From assembly GCA_012727965.1 (NCBI GenBank), contig JAAYFZ010000386.1, forward strand, positions 1-28,793: DNA of 28,793 nt, written 5' to 3'. Position 1 is the stretch's first letter, and every line of letters starts with the position of its first letter. The translations under genes were made by a program, and so were the position numbers. Origin of the DNA: Clostridiaceae bacterium (GTDB taxonomy: Bacteria; Bacillota; Clostridia; Saccharofermentanales; UBA5734). The notes under the pieces are model-generated. The model was not told the origin of the DNA. It worked only from the letters and a program-made list of their open reading frames with translations, and did not search any database. Below are positions 1 through 8,031 of this stretch, piece after piece.

Positions 1-2109
1 ATAGTTTCGCGTGCGATCCCCGAAATTGACGGGTTCAAACCTTCACACCGCAAGCTGCTCTATACCATGTATAAAATGGGATTACTTGGCGGTAATAGAA
101 CAAAATCAGCCAATGTTGTCGGTCAGACCATGAAGCTGAATCCACATGGCGATGGTGCGATCTATGAAACGCTTGTGCGTCTTACACGCGGTAACGCTGC
201 CCTGATCCATCCCTGGATAGACTCTAAGGGCAATTTCGGTCGGACATATTCAAGAGATATGCAATATGCGGCCTCGAGATATACCGAAGTAAGACTTGAT
301 CCAAGCAGTGAGACTTTGTTCCAGGGTTTAGACAAGGACAGTGTCGATTTCGTCGATAATTATGACGGCACTCTCAAAGAGCCCCGCCTTCTGCCTGCCA
401 TGTTTCCAACCATTCTGGTTAATAGTAATCAGGGTATTGCGGTTGGTATGGCCAGCAATATCTGTTCTTTCAATCTATCCGAAGTCTGTCAGGCAACGAT
501 CAAGTTGATCGAGGACCCGGGTGCCGATGTTATGGATGTCATGCCGGCACCTGATTTTTCAACCGGTGCTGAGTTGATCTACAGTGCTGCAGATATGCGC
601 AAAATCTATGATACAGGGCGTGGCGGAATCAAATTGCGCGCCACTTATCAGATCGACAAAAAAAACGGTCATATTGAGATACTTGAGATTCCTTATTCAA
701 CGACAGTTGAGGCAATCATTGACGATATTACAACACTGGTAAAAGCCGGCAAAATTCGTGAGATCAACGATATCAGAGATGAAACAGATCTTGATGGTCT
801 CAAGCTTACGATTGATTTCAAAAGAACCGTTGATCCTGATGCGCTAATGCAGAAACTGTTCAAAATGACCTCGCTGCAGTCAAATTTTCCATGCAATTTC
901 AATATTCTGATCGATGGCAGACCACGAGTTATGGGAGTCAATGAAATTATCACTGAATGGGTGAGCTGGCGTCGAGGCTGTCTCTTGCGTGAGTTGACGT
1001 TTGAACTTGGCAAGAAGCGTGACAGGCTGCATTTGCTCCGGGGTCTTGAGAGCATATTGCTGGATATTGACAAAGCTATTAAAATCATCAGAGAAACTGA
1101 AAAGGAATCTGAAGTTCTGGACAATCTGATGATCGGTTTCGGAATTGATAAGCTCCAGGCTGAATATGTAGCTGAGATCAGACTGCGTCAGTTGAATAGA
1201 CAGTATATTCTGCAGAGGACTGCTGATATCGAGAAGCTGATCAAAGAAATATCCGGTCTTGAAGCTACTTTGGCCAGTACCAGGAAAATGGATAAACTGA
1301 TCATTTCTCAGCTGCAGGATGTTATCAAAAAATATAACCGCCCGCGTGTAACCAGACTCGTTGACGAGAATAGTGTTGAGACAATTACCGCGGATGAGTT
1401 GATTGATGATTTCAGACTCAAGCTTTTCCTTACAGAGCATGGTTATCTCAAGAAGCTTCCGCTGACATCGCTGCGTAGTGCCGGTGATCTTAAAACAAAA
1501 GAAGAAGATGAGATCATTCAGGAACTTGAGGGCAAAAATAAATCAGACCTGCTGTTGTTTACTGACAGAGGAACGGTTTATAAGCTAAAAGTCCATGAGC
1601 TAAAAGATCATAAACCATCAGATCTGGGCGAATATACTCCCAATCTTTTGGAGCTGGAAGAGGGAGAGAGAGTTGTTTTCATCCATAATACAGAGGATTA
1701 TGGCGGCTGGTTGCTGGTGGGTTTTACATCAGGAAAAATTGTCAAACTGCCGATGAATGTCTATGAAACGAAAACAAATCGCCGGAAGCTGATCAATGCC
1801 TATAGTACGGTTTCACAACTTGTTGCGATCCATCATATAATTGATGATGATGATTTCGTAGTTATGAGCAATATCAAGAAGGCACTTGTTTTCAACAGCT
1901 CCAGAGTGCCTGTAAAAGCTACGAGGAGTTCTCAAGGAGTTCAGGTTTTACTATCCAAGAAAGGTAGCCAGATGACGCAGTTTAAGCGGCTTAGCGAATC
2001 AAATATTGAACAGGATAAGTACTATAGAAACAAAAACATACCAGCTGTCGGCTTTTACCTGAAGGAAAACACTCTAAATGACAGGCAGCTTGGTCTGGAA
2101 GGTATCTAG
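1..2109 (+). CDS. parC: DNA topoisomerase IV / gyrase subunit A (5' end outside window)
   Basis: Breakage-reunion subunit of a type IIA topoisomerase, which would pair with a ParE/GyrB subunit presumably encoded just upstream. The frame is open from base 1, so the gene is partial; the ATG at 67 is internal, because the codons before it already read the conserved AIPEIDGFKPSHRKLLY segment. The active-site tyrosine lies in AASRYTEV (codon 280-282). The PHGDG segment (about 145-156) corresponds to the quinolone region. A long helical/coiled-coil section follows, then C-terminal pinwheel-like repeats (LLLFTDRGTVYKL; WLLVGFTSGKIVKL; FVVMSNIKKALVF). I see no GyrA-box (QRRGGKG-like), which favours topo IV or a divergent ParC-like clade over gyrase. 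702 residues are visible, so little is missing. Ends TAG, overlapping the ribosome site of the next gene. Confidence 0.9.
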   Translation: MVSRAIPEIDGFKPSHRKLLYTMYKMGLLGGNRTKSANVVGQTMKLNPHGDGAIYETLVRLTRGNAALIHPWIDSKGNFGRTYSRDMQYAASRYTEVRLDPSSETLFQGLDKDSVDFVDNYDGTLKEPRLLPAMFPTILVNSNQGIAVGMASNICSFNLSEVCQATIKLIEDPGADVMDVMPAPDFSTGAELIYSAADMRKIYDTGRGGIKLRATYQIDKKNGHIEILEIPYSTTVEAIIDDITTLVKAGKIREINDIRDETDLDGLKLTIDFKRTVDPDALMQKLFKMTSLQSNFPCNFNILIDGRPRVMGVNEIITEWVSWRRGCLLRELTFELGKKRDRLHLLRGLESILLDIDKAIKIIRETEKESEVLDNLMIGFGIDKLQAEYVAEIRLRQLNRQYILQRTADIEKLIKEISGLEATLASTRKMDKLIISQLQDVIKKYNRPRVTRLVDENSVETITADELIDDFRLKLFLTEHGYLKKLPLTSLRSAGDLKTKEEDEIIQELEGKNKSDLLLFTDRGTVYKLKVHELKDHKPSDLGEYTPNLLELEEGERVVFIHNTEDYGGWLLVGFTSGKIVKLPMNVYETKTNRRKLINAYSTVSQLVAIHHIIDDDDFVVMSNIKKALVFNSSRVPVKATRSSQGVQVLLSKKGSQMTQFKRLSESNIEQDKYYRNKNIPAVGFYLKENTLNDRQLGLEGI

Positions 2110-2110
2110 T

Positions 2111-3982
2111 ATGTCAGGATATGATTATATCGGAGCTGATAACAGCTCAAGAATCAGGTTTAAACGGATCCTGGTACTGCTGATGGTCCTGGCTTTGCTT
2201 GCTGCTGCAGCTGCTGGCGTTTATCTCTGGCAGCGTGATAAAACGCAGGCAGAAACGCTTGAGGCTTATATTACTGCTGTGGAAAATCAAGACTATGATG
2301 AAGCTATCAGTCTCTACCGGTCAATACGTGAGAAGGCTCTGGCAAACGATCCTTCGCTTCAAGGTACTGATCCATCATCTGTTATGCTGCGTGAAATTGA
2401 GACAGATATTGATCTTAGACTGCAGGATCTGTTTACTAAGTTAAAAAACAATGAAGAGCCTGACAGCGGACAGCTGGCTTTTGCCGAAGGTATGGCCGAA
2501 ATTGCCGGCGTCAAGGTAATAAATTTTATAAATGAACAGCTTGTTTTATATTTGAATGGCGAAATGAATGTCACGCAGATCAGACGTCGGGTGAACTCCT
2601 TATTGGCGCTTGCGAATGTTGATCCGGTTATGTCAGATATTGCCAAGCAGCTTGATATAATGGCAAAAGCCGTCCCATTGGTGATTGAAGCGCAGTCATA
2701 TCTTGATGAGGAGCAGTGGTATTCAGCCCATGATGCCTGGACAGCTATAGCTGCGAGTGATGATCTGGGAAGTTTCGCAGTTGAACATGCATATCGCAGA
2801 CTTGAACACACTGAAGAAGCAATGCTGCAGCCCCTGCTTGATGAGGCCGATATATCGATCGACGGTGGACGTTATGTAACTGCCACCGGTAAGCTTGAGG
2901 CACTATTCGCGGTATTCCCGCAAAATGAAGAGGTCAAGAAGAGATTAGACAGCTGTGCCCCATTTATTCCCGAAGAGACCGTTAAGTGGACTGAATATGA
3001 TACTGTCGAGATACTGGCCCTGCGTCCCTTGATCATTGAACCTGGACTCGCTTTCGATGGTGATGATTATGCTGCAGCGGCCAATGATGCCATGTTGACG
3101 GCAGATGAGTTCAAGATAATGCTTGATCAGTTGTACAGCAATAATTATGTTCTGGTTGACGCTGATGCGCTGTACGAAGCAGATGGTTCTTATCGCGAAT
3201 TTATAGTGCCGTCTGGTAAAAAACCGCTTATTATCGTACTGGATAGTTTGAATTACTATGTGACAAGAAGAGAATCCGGCAATGCCTGGAATCTAGTAAT
3301 AGATGAGAAAGGGCAAGTGAGCACACTCTATCAAACTGCTGATGGAGATATGAAAACAGAGCGTGAAGCTGAAGCTGTAGGTATCCTTGATGCTTTTGTT
3401 GAGAAACATCCGGATTTTGCCTATGACGGGGCAAAAGGCGTCATATCTTTGACTGGTTATGAGTGCTTGTTTGGCTATGTTGTAAGCAGTGAACAGGCAG
3501 CGGCAAGAAATGCTGCATTAACTTCGCATGGCTATGCCGCTGAGGACTGGTCTGAGGATAGGCTGGCCCAAGAACGTAAACAAGCGGAAGAGATCATAAA
3601 TGAACTCAAAGCAAAAGGATGGCTCTTTGCCTCTTCGACCTGGGGCAATATCAATATCAGAGATGCTTCTATGGATACAGTTCAAGCAGATACAAGGCTA
3701 TGGCTTGAACATATTGGATCTATTACGGGAGAGGTCGATATATTGAACTATCCCTATGGTGCTTTTGTCTCAGGGAGTGATGAACGACTTGCATATCTTC
3801 GTGAGCAGGGGTTTCGCTTTTTGACCGGGCAGGGAAGCACCCCTTATCGAATTTTCGGGTCTGGCGGCCTCTATGCTGATAAACTGCAGATTTCAGGCTA
3901 TGGTCTACGTCAACCTGAGCAATCGGGACTTGGACGGCTGCTTGATACTGCTGCCATTTATGATAATGCTTCAAGACCATGA
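2111..3982 (+). CDS. Membrane-anchored polysaccharide deacetylase-like protein, probably catalytically inactive
   Basis: 623 residues. The ATG at 2111 is chosen over an upstream in-frame ATG at 2078 because GGAAGG sits about 8 bases before it and the longer start lies inside parC. A short basic N-terminus is followed by one membrane segment (about residues 20-40), then a helical, TPR-like region (about 45-290), then a NodB-like domain (about 298-620) predicted outside the membrane. Family landmarks seen are a D-x-LNYY motif (D378, S379), LTGYECLFGY (about 448), GWLFASSTWGNIN (about 503-515) and LNYPYG (about 545). Active relatives read FDDLNYY and ASHxWGH at the corresponding places (recalled family pattern); here the second Asp is Ser379 and the two His are Ser509 and Asn513. 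I infer a binding or scaffold role at the cell envelope rather than deacetylation. Ends at a strong terminator. Confidence 0.75.
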   Translation: MSGYDYIGADNSSRIRFKRILVLLMVLALLAAAAAGVYLWQRDKTQAETLEAYITAVENQDYDEAISLYRSIREKALANDPSLQGTDPSSVMLREIETDIDLRLQDLFTKLKNNEEPDSGQLAFAEGMAEIAGVKVINFINEQLVLYLNGEMNVTQIRRRVNSLLALANVDPVMSDIAKQLDIMAKAVPLVIEAQSYLDEEQWYSAHDAWTAIAASDDLGSFAVEHAYRRLEHTEEAMLQPLLDEADISIDGGRYVTATGKLEALFAVFPQNEEVKKRLDSCAPFIPEETVKWTEYDTVEILALRPLIIEPGLAFDGDDYAAAANDAMLTADEFKIMLDQLYSNNYVLVDADALYEADGSYREFIVPSGKKPLIIVLDSLNYYVTRRESGNAWNLVIDEKGQVSTLYQTADGDMKTEREAEAVGILDAFVEKHPDFAYDGAKGVISLTGYECLFGYVVSSEQAAARNAALTSHGYAAEDWSEDRLAQERKQAEEIINELKAKGWLFASSTWGNINIRDASMDTVQADTRLWLEHIGSITGEVDILNYPYGAFVSGSDERLAYLREQGFRFLTGQGSTPYRIFGSGGLYADKLQISGYGLRQPEQSGLGRLLDTAAIYDNASRP

Positions 3983-3986
3983 TAAT

Positions 3987-4017
3987 AAAGGCAGTCCACT
4001 GGAGGGACTGCCTTTTT
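3987..4017. terminator. Bidirectional rho-independent terminator
   Basis: An 11-bp stem (arms 3987-3997 and 4005-4015, core GGCAGTCC/GGACTGCC) with a 7-base loop has A on its left flank and a T run on its right. It lies between two convergent genes and could end transcription on both strands. Confidence 0.85.
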
Positions 4018-4071
4018 AACATCATAATTCTGATTTCGATCAAGTTATGAAATTATGGTATTATGTGCTGC

Positions 4072-5424
4072 TCAGCGCAGGAAGAATTCCTTATATAGTT
4101 CTTTGACAGCGTAGTTACAATACTCTTCACGGACACCAAACATAACACTTATTTCCGATGACCCCTGATTGATAATTTCCAGGTTAACACCAGCCTTACT
4201 GAGTGAATTGGCAGCACGAGCGGTGACACCAACGGTTCTTGCCATAGCTTCACCAACGATCATAACGATGGCGAGATTGCGGTCAACAGAGATTTTCTCC
4301 ATTGCCAGCTCATTTATGAGTCTTCGAACAACTCTCTTCTCGCGCTCCGGAGAAAAAACACTCTGCCGCATTACTATTGAGATCGAGTCGATACCAGATG
4401 GCATATGTTCGAATGGGATATGTTCATCTGCGAGGATTTGCAGAACCTTTAACGCGAAACCAACCTCACGGTTCATCAGATATTTACTCATATTTAGCAC
4501 ACAAAAACCTTTAGCGCCTGCTATACCTGTTACAATACCGTCGAAATTGACTCGATGATTCACTATGTAGGTGCCGCGGGCAGAGGGGTTATTTGTGTTT
4601 CGGATATTGACAGGAATGCCTTTGCGATAAGCTGGTGTCAAGGATTCTTCATGTAAAACGCTGAAACCGGCATAGGCCAGCTCTCGCATTTCATCATAGG
4701 TGATTTCTGAAACAGGATGGGGATCCTTAATCAGATTGGGGTTTACCGAATAAACTGAATCTACATCAGTCCAATTTTCATAAATCTGAGCTTCAAGTGC
4801 CGCTGCCAGTATGGAACCGGTAATATCAGAGCCGCCTCGTGAGAATGTTACTACTTCTCCGCCAGGCGTATAACCGAAGAAACCAGGAAATACGACGATC
4901 CCCTGATATTTACTAAGTTCAGAAAGTCTCTCATATGTTTCCGGCATAACTTGCGCATTGCCAAACTCTTCAGAAAGCAGCATACCTGATTCGCGAGGAT
5001 CGAAATAAGCCGCCATTTTTCCGATGCTGTTTAAGTAATCCGCGACAAGCTTGGCACAATTGTCCTCGCCGGCTGCTTTCATAGAATCCATAAATTTCAA
5101 AGAATTGCTGCAGTCGCTGCACATGCGGCTGCGAAGATCCTGTTCGATGCGAACAAGAATATCTGTTTGCAGCTCAAGCTCAGATGCGATATCAGAAAAT
5201 CGAATCATTATATCCGACAACTCGCGTTCGCCATCATAGCCGCTGATAATCGCATTTGCAAGCGCGATCAGCAGATCTGTTACTTTTATATCTTCGCTGA
5301 CTCTTTTGCCAGGCGCTGAAACTACCATGACTCTTCGGTCAGGATCGCTCAACATAATGTCACAGACCTTCCTGATCTGTTCGGCATTTGCAAGAGATGA
5401 GCCGCCAAATTTACATACTTTCAT
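4072..5424 (-). CDS. lysC: Aspartate kinase (monofunctional, long form)
   Basis: Phosphorylates L-aspartate, the first step to lysine, threonine, methionine and diaminopimelate. 450 residues. The N-terminus KFGGSS (residues 5-10) and TFSRGGSDITG (about 195-205) are kinase-fold signatures; NWTDVDSVYSVNP and the AGFSVLHEESLTPA segment are typical of aspartokinases. The C-terminal about 150 residues fit paired ACT domains, so allosteric control by an end-product amino acid is expected. An insertion at about residues 50-130 makes it the longer class, related to ThrA/LysC-III, rather than the Bacillus short type. The ATG start is preceded by GGGGGTAAG. It is a single-gene unit with its own promoter (5453-5481). 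The leader is too short for a lysine riboswitch. The gene ends 55 bases from the bidirectional terminator. Confidence 0.93.
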   Translation of the reverse strand: MKVCKFGGSSLANAEQIRKVCDIMLSDPDRRVMVVSAPGKRVSEDIKVTDLLIALANAIISGYDGERELSDIMIRFSDIASELELQTDILVRIEQDLRSRMCSDCSNSLKFMDSMKAAGEDNCAKLVADYLNSIGKMAAYFDPRESGMLLSEEFGNAQVMPETYERLSELSKYQGIVVFPGFFGYTPGGEVVTFSRGGSDITGSILAAALEAQIYENWTDVDSVYSVNPNLIKDPHPVSEITYDEMRELAYAGFSVLHEESLTPAYRKGIPVNIRNTNNPSARGTYIVNHRVNFDGIVTGIAGAKGFCVLNMSKYLMNREVGFALKVLQILADEHIPFEHMPSGIDSISIVMRQSVFSPEREKRVVRRLINELAMEKISVDRNLAIVMIVGEAMARTVGVTARAANSLSKAGVNLEIINQGSSEISVMFGVREEYCNYAVKELYKEFFLR

Positions 5425-5452
5425 ATTTACTTACCCCCAATATAACAATCCA

Positions 5453-5481
5453 ATTATAGACAAGAAGGCCGTTTTCTTCAA
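5453..5481 (-). promoter_or_regulatory. Sigma-A type promoter for aspartate kinase
   Basis: On the minus strand, TTGAAG (5476-5481) is followed after 17 bases by a perfect TATAAT (5453-5458). The start codon is about 29 bases downstream, leaving a leader of roughly 20 nucleotides. Confidence 0.7.
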
Positions 5482-5569
5482 TAATATAGAGTAAAGATTA
5501 TAAATAATAACTTTGACAGCTTGGAAAATACAGATTGCAAACTCCAAAAAGGAATGAGGACTATACTAA

Positions 5570-6076
5570 ATGAAAAATTGGTTAACAAAGAATTTCCAGC
5601 CGGATATGATCAGCGAAGGTGTTGACAGCATTGATTTTGAACGACTAAAAGCGGAAGGCATTAAGCTTCTGCTTCTGGATATTGATAATACACTGGCTGT
5701 TCATGGTTCACATTCAGCAGACGATTATGCACATGCGGCGATTGGCAATATGAAGGATGCGGGGCTGGATGTTTTCATTCTTTCAAATGCCAAGAGGCAC
5801 AGGGCCAGAAGTTATGCTGACAGCCTGGGAGTAGAATCAGAAGGTATGGCTTATAAACCTTCGCCGAAGGTTTTGCTCAGTGTATGTTCACAGAAAAATC
5901 TTGATCCGGTATCGGTCTGTATGATTGGCGATCAGCTCCTGACAGATATATGGGCAGCCAGAAGAGCTGGTGTTAAGTCAATTCTGGTCAATCCGAGATC
6001 AGCACATGAGGATCTTCATATCAGATTCAAGAGAATGATCGAGAAGTTGATTCTTAAGATATCGAAAAGCAGTTAA
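5570..6076 (+). CDS. YqeG-family HAD IIIA phosphatase
   Basis: 168-residue HAD-superfamily hydrolase of the YqeG type. Motif I is DIDNTLAVHG, with D37 the expected nucleophile and D39 the general acid. Motif II is ILSNAKRHRA (about 79-88), the lysine motif is in YKPSPK, and motif III is MIGDQLLTDIWAA. There is no large cap domain, as expected for subclass III. The physiological substrate of this family is not established to my knowledge. It begins 145 bases from the divergent aspartate kinase start. The ribosome site is AAGGAATGAGGA before the ATG. TTGACA occurs at 5513-5518 but I see no convincing -10 at the right distance. It lies upstream of efp, which has its own promoter. Confidence 0.85.
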   Translation: MKNWLTKNFQPDMISEGVDSIDFERLKAEGIKLLLLDIDNTLAVHGSHSADDYAHAAIGNMKDAGLDVFILSNAKRHRARSYADSLGVESEGMAYKPSPKVLLSVCSQKNLDPVSVCMIGDQLLTDIWAARRAGVKSILVNPRSAHEDLHIRFKRMIEKLILKISKSS

Positions 6077-6110
6077 AAACTGACAGATTACCTAATAATC
6101 AGTGATTTAC

Positions 6111-6139
6111 TTGCCACTTCAGTCGAGATAGAATAAAAT
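6111..6139 (+). promoter_or_regulatory. Promoter for the efp unit
   Basis: TTGCCA (6111-6116), a 17-base spacer, TAAAAT (6134-6139). A short inverted repeat CCCTT-TTT-AAGGG (6154-6166) falls in the predicted leader before the GGAGG ribosome site. Confidence 0.65.
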
Positions 6140-6193
6140 AATGTAGTCTTTGACCCTTTTTAAGGGATATGTAAATAATTGGAGGAATAATCA

Positions 6194-6751
6194 ATGATCA
6201 GTGCAGGTGATTTTCGCAATGGTGTAACCTTTGAAATGGATGGCCAGGTTTTTCAGGTCGTGGAGTTTCAGCATGTAAAACCAGGCAAGGGGGCAGCTTT
6301 TGTTCGCACTAAGTATCGCAATGTTAAAACAGGATCTGTTGTTGAACGCACTTTCAATCCTAATGAGAAATTTGAGAGAGCTCAGCTTGATCGTGCAGAT
6401 ATGACTTATTTGTATTCTGACGGTGATCTTTACCATTTCATGGATGTAGAAACCTACGAGCAGATGCCTTTTACCGCTGAAAAATTAGGCGATGCAATGA
6501 AGTTCCTTAAGGAAAATATGACGGTAAAAGTTCTGTCATACAAGGGTGATGTTTTCGGAGTTGAGCCGCCGATTTTTGTTGAATTGCAAATTACAGAATG
6601 TGAGCCGGGAGTCAAAGGTGATACAGCTCAGAATGCTACCAAAACAGCTATTGTTGAAACTGGAGCTTCTGTTAAGGTTCCGTTATTTGTCAATGAAGGT
6701 GAAATCATCAAAATTGACACAAGAACCGGCGAGTATATGGAAAGAGCCTGA
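6194..6751 (+). CDS. efp: Translation elongation factor P
   Basis: 185 residues, full family length. EF-P binds between the ribosomal P and E sites and relieves stalling at polyproline. The N-terminal KOW-like domain carries the loop KPGKG with Lys32 at its tip, the residue that is modified or functional in other EF-Ps. The OB domains follow, with the family patterns FRNGVTFEMDGQVFQV and RTGEYMERA at the two ends. The ATG is preceded by GGAGGAATAATCA. It has its own promoter and is followed after 6 bases by the Asp23 gene, so the two are probably cotranscribed. Which lysine-modifying system is used cannot be told here; no epmA/epmB-like gene is in the window. Confidence 0.96.
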   Translation: MISAGDFRNGVTFEMDGQVFQVVEFQHVKPGKGAAFVRTKYRNVKTGSVVERTFNPNEKFERAQLDRADMTYLYSDGDLYHFMDVETYEQMPFTAEKLGDAMKFLKENMTVKVLSYKGDVFGVEPPIFVELQITECEPGVKGDTAQNATKTAIVETGASVKVPLFVNEGEIIKIDTRTGEYMERA

Positions 6752-6757
6752 TAGGAA

Positions 6758-7144
6758 ATGGCTGCTGACTGGTCCACAAATGGTTCTTCGCTGAAGGGTG
6801 AGCGTACTATGTCACGAGGTTTCGTGGCACAGTACGCCGCTGAGGCAGCCATGCAGGCAGAAGGTGTAGCTGCCCTGGATACCAGCGCGGTTGTCTCACT
6901 CAAAGAAGCTCTGGGAGCTGATCATGAGGGGAAGGGTGTAAGAGTTGCCTTCCGAGAGGATAGAAAAGACTCTGTTGTCATAACTGTTTACCCGGTCGTA
7001 TACTTCGGCTTCATAATCCCTGAGGTTGCATGGACAGTTCAGGAACGTGTAAAAGCCGATGTAGAGAAGTATACTGGACTTGCGGTTGAGGCAGTCCATG
7101 TTCATGTAAAAGGTGTTGTTACAAGAGAGGGGGCCGACAAATGA
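6758..7144 (+). CDS. Asp23/Gls24 family envelope stress protein
   Basis: 128-residue soluble Asp23/Gls24 (YqhY-type) protein. Known members sit at the membrane through AmaP and are linked to cell-envelope homeostasis. Visible family features are the GERTM strand followed by an Ala-rich helix ending in AEGV (residues about 14-37), then KGVRVAF and VVITVYPVVYFG strands, and an amphipathic helix VQERVKADVEKYTGLAVEAVHVHVKGV. The ATG at 6758 has only a weak ribosome site (TAGGAA). A better-spaced AAGGGTG precedes an in-frame ATG at 6809, but that start would delete part of the conserved GERTM strand, so I keep 6758. Overlaps amaP by ATGA. Confidence 0.85.
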   Translation: MAADWSTNGSSLKGERTMSRGFVAQYAAEAAMQAEGVAALDTSAVVSLKEALGADHEGKGVRVAFREDRKDSVVITVYPVVYFGFIIPEVAWTVQERVKADVEKYTGLAVEAVHVHVKGVVTREGADK

Positions 7145-7692
7145 CCAGACTAGTCAGATTGATGTTGATTATATTTTCATTCTCGTTGTCGGTGTTTGCG
7201 ATACTATTCCTGCTTATGCTGCTAAATAACAGCGTTCTCAGTGGAATCATTCTGCTGATGACGCAGATTTCTGAGAGAAGCTCATGGCAGCTGGCAGCCA
7301 GCCTGGTTGCCGTATTCATACTTGCTATGTCAATGTTGATGCTTGTCTATTCTATTATGAGCGGAAGACTGAGGAAAACAAGGATCAGAGAAACAGAAAC
7401 CGGTGTTATAGATATTGGTGTTGATGCTATAGAGAGTATTGCTCTTAATTCAGCAAAATCAGCTCAATGCGGCATTAAAACTGCCAAGGCAAGAGTTGCT
7501 CCTTTCAAAGGTGACAAAATATCTGTACAGCTGACCACTGTTTTGTATTCAGATGTTGAGGTCCCGGCCATGATGGCAAAAGTACAGGAGCGGATCAAGA
7601 AGGATATCGAGAGATATACAGGCATACCTGTAGCTGAGGTTCAGGTCAAGGTTTCAAGAGTTGAGGCTGTTGCAGCCCGTGTAGAACACTGA
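7141..7692 (+). CDS. amaP: Alkaline shock membrane anchor protein AmaP
   Basis: 183 residues. Two hydrophobic segments (about 5-27 and 50-73) with a short loop are followed by a basic stretch and a cytoplasmic C-terminal domain that resembles Asp23: KTAKARVAPFKGDKISVQL, then an amphipathic helix VQERIKKDIERYTGIPVAEVQVKVSRVE closely parallel to the helix in the preceding gene. Known AmaP recruits Asp23 to the membrane. The start overlaps the Asp23 stop as ATGA, so translational coupling is likely. A DUF2273 protein follows after 14 bases, completing the usual three-gene module. Confidence 0.85.
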   Translation: MTRLVRLMLIIFSFSLSVFAILFLLMLLNNSVLSGIILLMTQISERSSWQLAASLVAVFILAMSMLMLVYSIMSGRLRKTRIRETETGVIDIGVDAIESIALNSAKSAQCGIKTAKARVAPFKGDKISVQLTTVLYSDVEVPAMMAKVQERIKKDIERYTGIPVAEVQVKVSRVEAVAARVEH

Positions 7693-7706
7693 CAGGAACA
7701 AATTAT

Positions 7707-7949
7707 ATGAATAGTAGAGATCTACTTCAAAGCATAAAAGAACTTTTCAGAGACTGGAACCCGGGAGCGGCAGGAGCATTGATCGGCTTTGGTTTTGCCT
7801 TGTCCTGGGTCATTTTTGGTTTTTTTAAGACTCTTTTCATACTTGCACTTACAGCTCTTGGTTATTTTATCGGTGTCAGATATTTCAGCCACAAGGAAGA
7901 CTTCCGGGAACTGCTCAACAAAATATTACCGCCCGGCTTGTTTCGCTGA
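7707..7949 (+). CDS. DUF2273 small membrane protein
   Basis: 80 residues. A soluble, charged N-terminus (about 1-20) contains DWNPGAAGALIGF, then two close hydrophobic helices (about 22-38 and 41-58), and a charged tail with KEDFRELLNKILPP. This matches the small DUF2273 proteins that accompany AmaP and Asp23 in Firmicutes; their molecular role is not known to me. A GC-rich hairpin (7933-7957) spans its stop codon. Confidence 0.8.
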   Translation: MNSRDLLQSIKELFRDWNPGAAGALIGFGFALSWVIFGFFKTLFILALTALGYFIGVRYFSHKEDFRELLNKILPPGLFR

Positions 7950-7957
7950 ACAGCCGG
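7933..7957 (+). other. Hairpin spanning the DUF2273 stop codon
   Basis: CCGGC-t-TGTT pairs with AACA-GCCGG (nine pairs, one bulged base) around a six-base loop. The TGA stop at 7947-7949 lies at the loop/3' arm junction. No T run follows, so this is not a standard terminator. It could be a partial attenuator, an RNA-stability element or coincidence. Confidence 0.4.
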
Positions 7958-7972
7958 AAATCGAAAAACTAA

Positions 7973-8001
7973 TTGCGAAAAATATTTTTATTAAATACGA
8001 T
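7973..8001 (+). promoter_or_regulatory. Possible internal promoter before nusB
   Basis: TTGCGA (7973-7978), 17-base spacer, TACGAT (7996-8001): four of six matches in each box. It would separate nusB and downstream genes from the Asp23 module. Confidence 0.35.
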
Positions 8002-8031
8002 CGTGAATAATTGAAGGGAATAAATAAATCT

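Noticed and set aside
880..1440. 186-codon minus-strand ORF inside parC
   Set aside because: Antisense shadow of a strongly conserved gene; the translation has no recognisable domain and no ribosome site.
5513..5541. Promoter for yqeG starting at TTGACA
   Set aside because: The -35 is perfect, but the best -10 at 17 bases (TGCAAA) matches only three positions.
6809..6811. Later ATG as the Asp23 start
   Set aside because: It has a better-placed ribosome site, but it would remove part of the conserved N-terminal strand (GERTM) whose spacing to AEGV fits the family.
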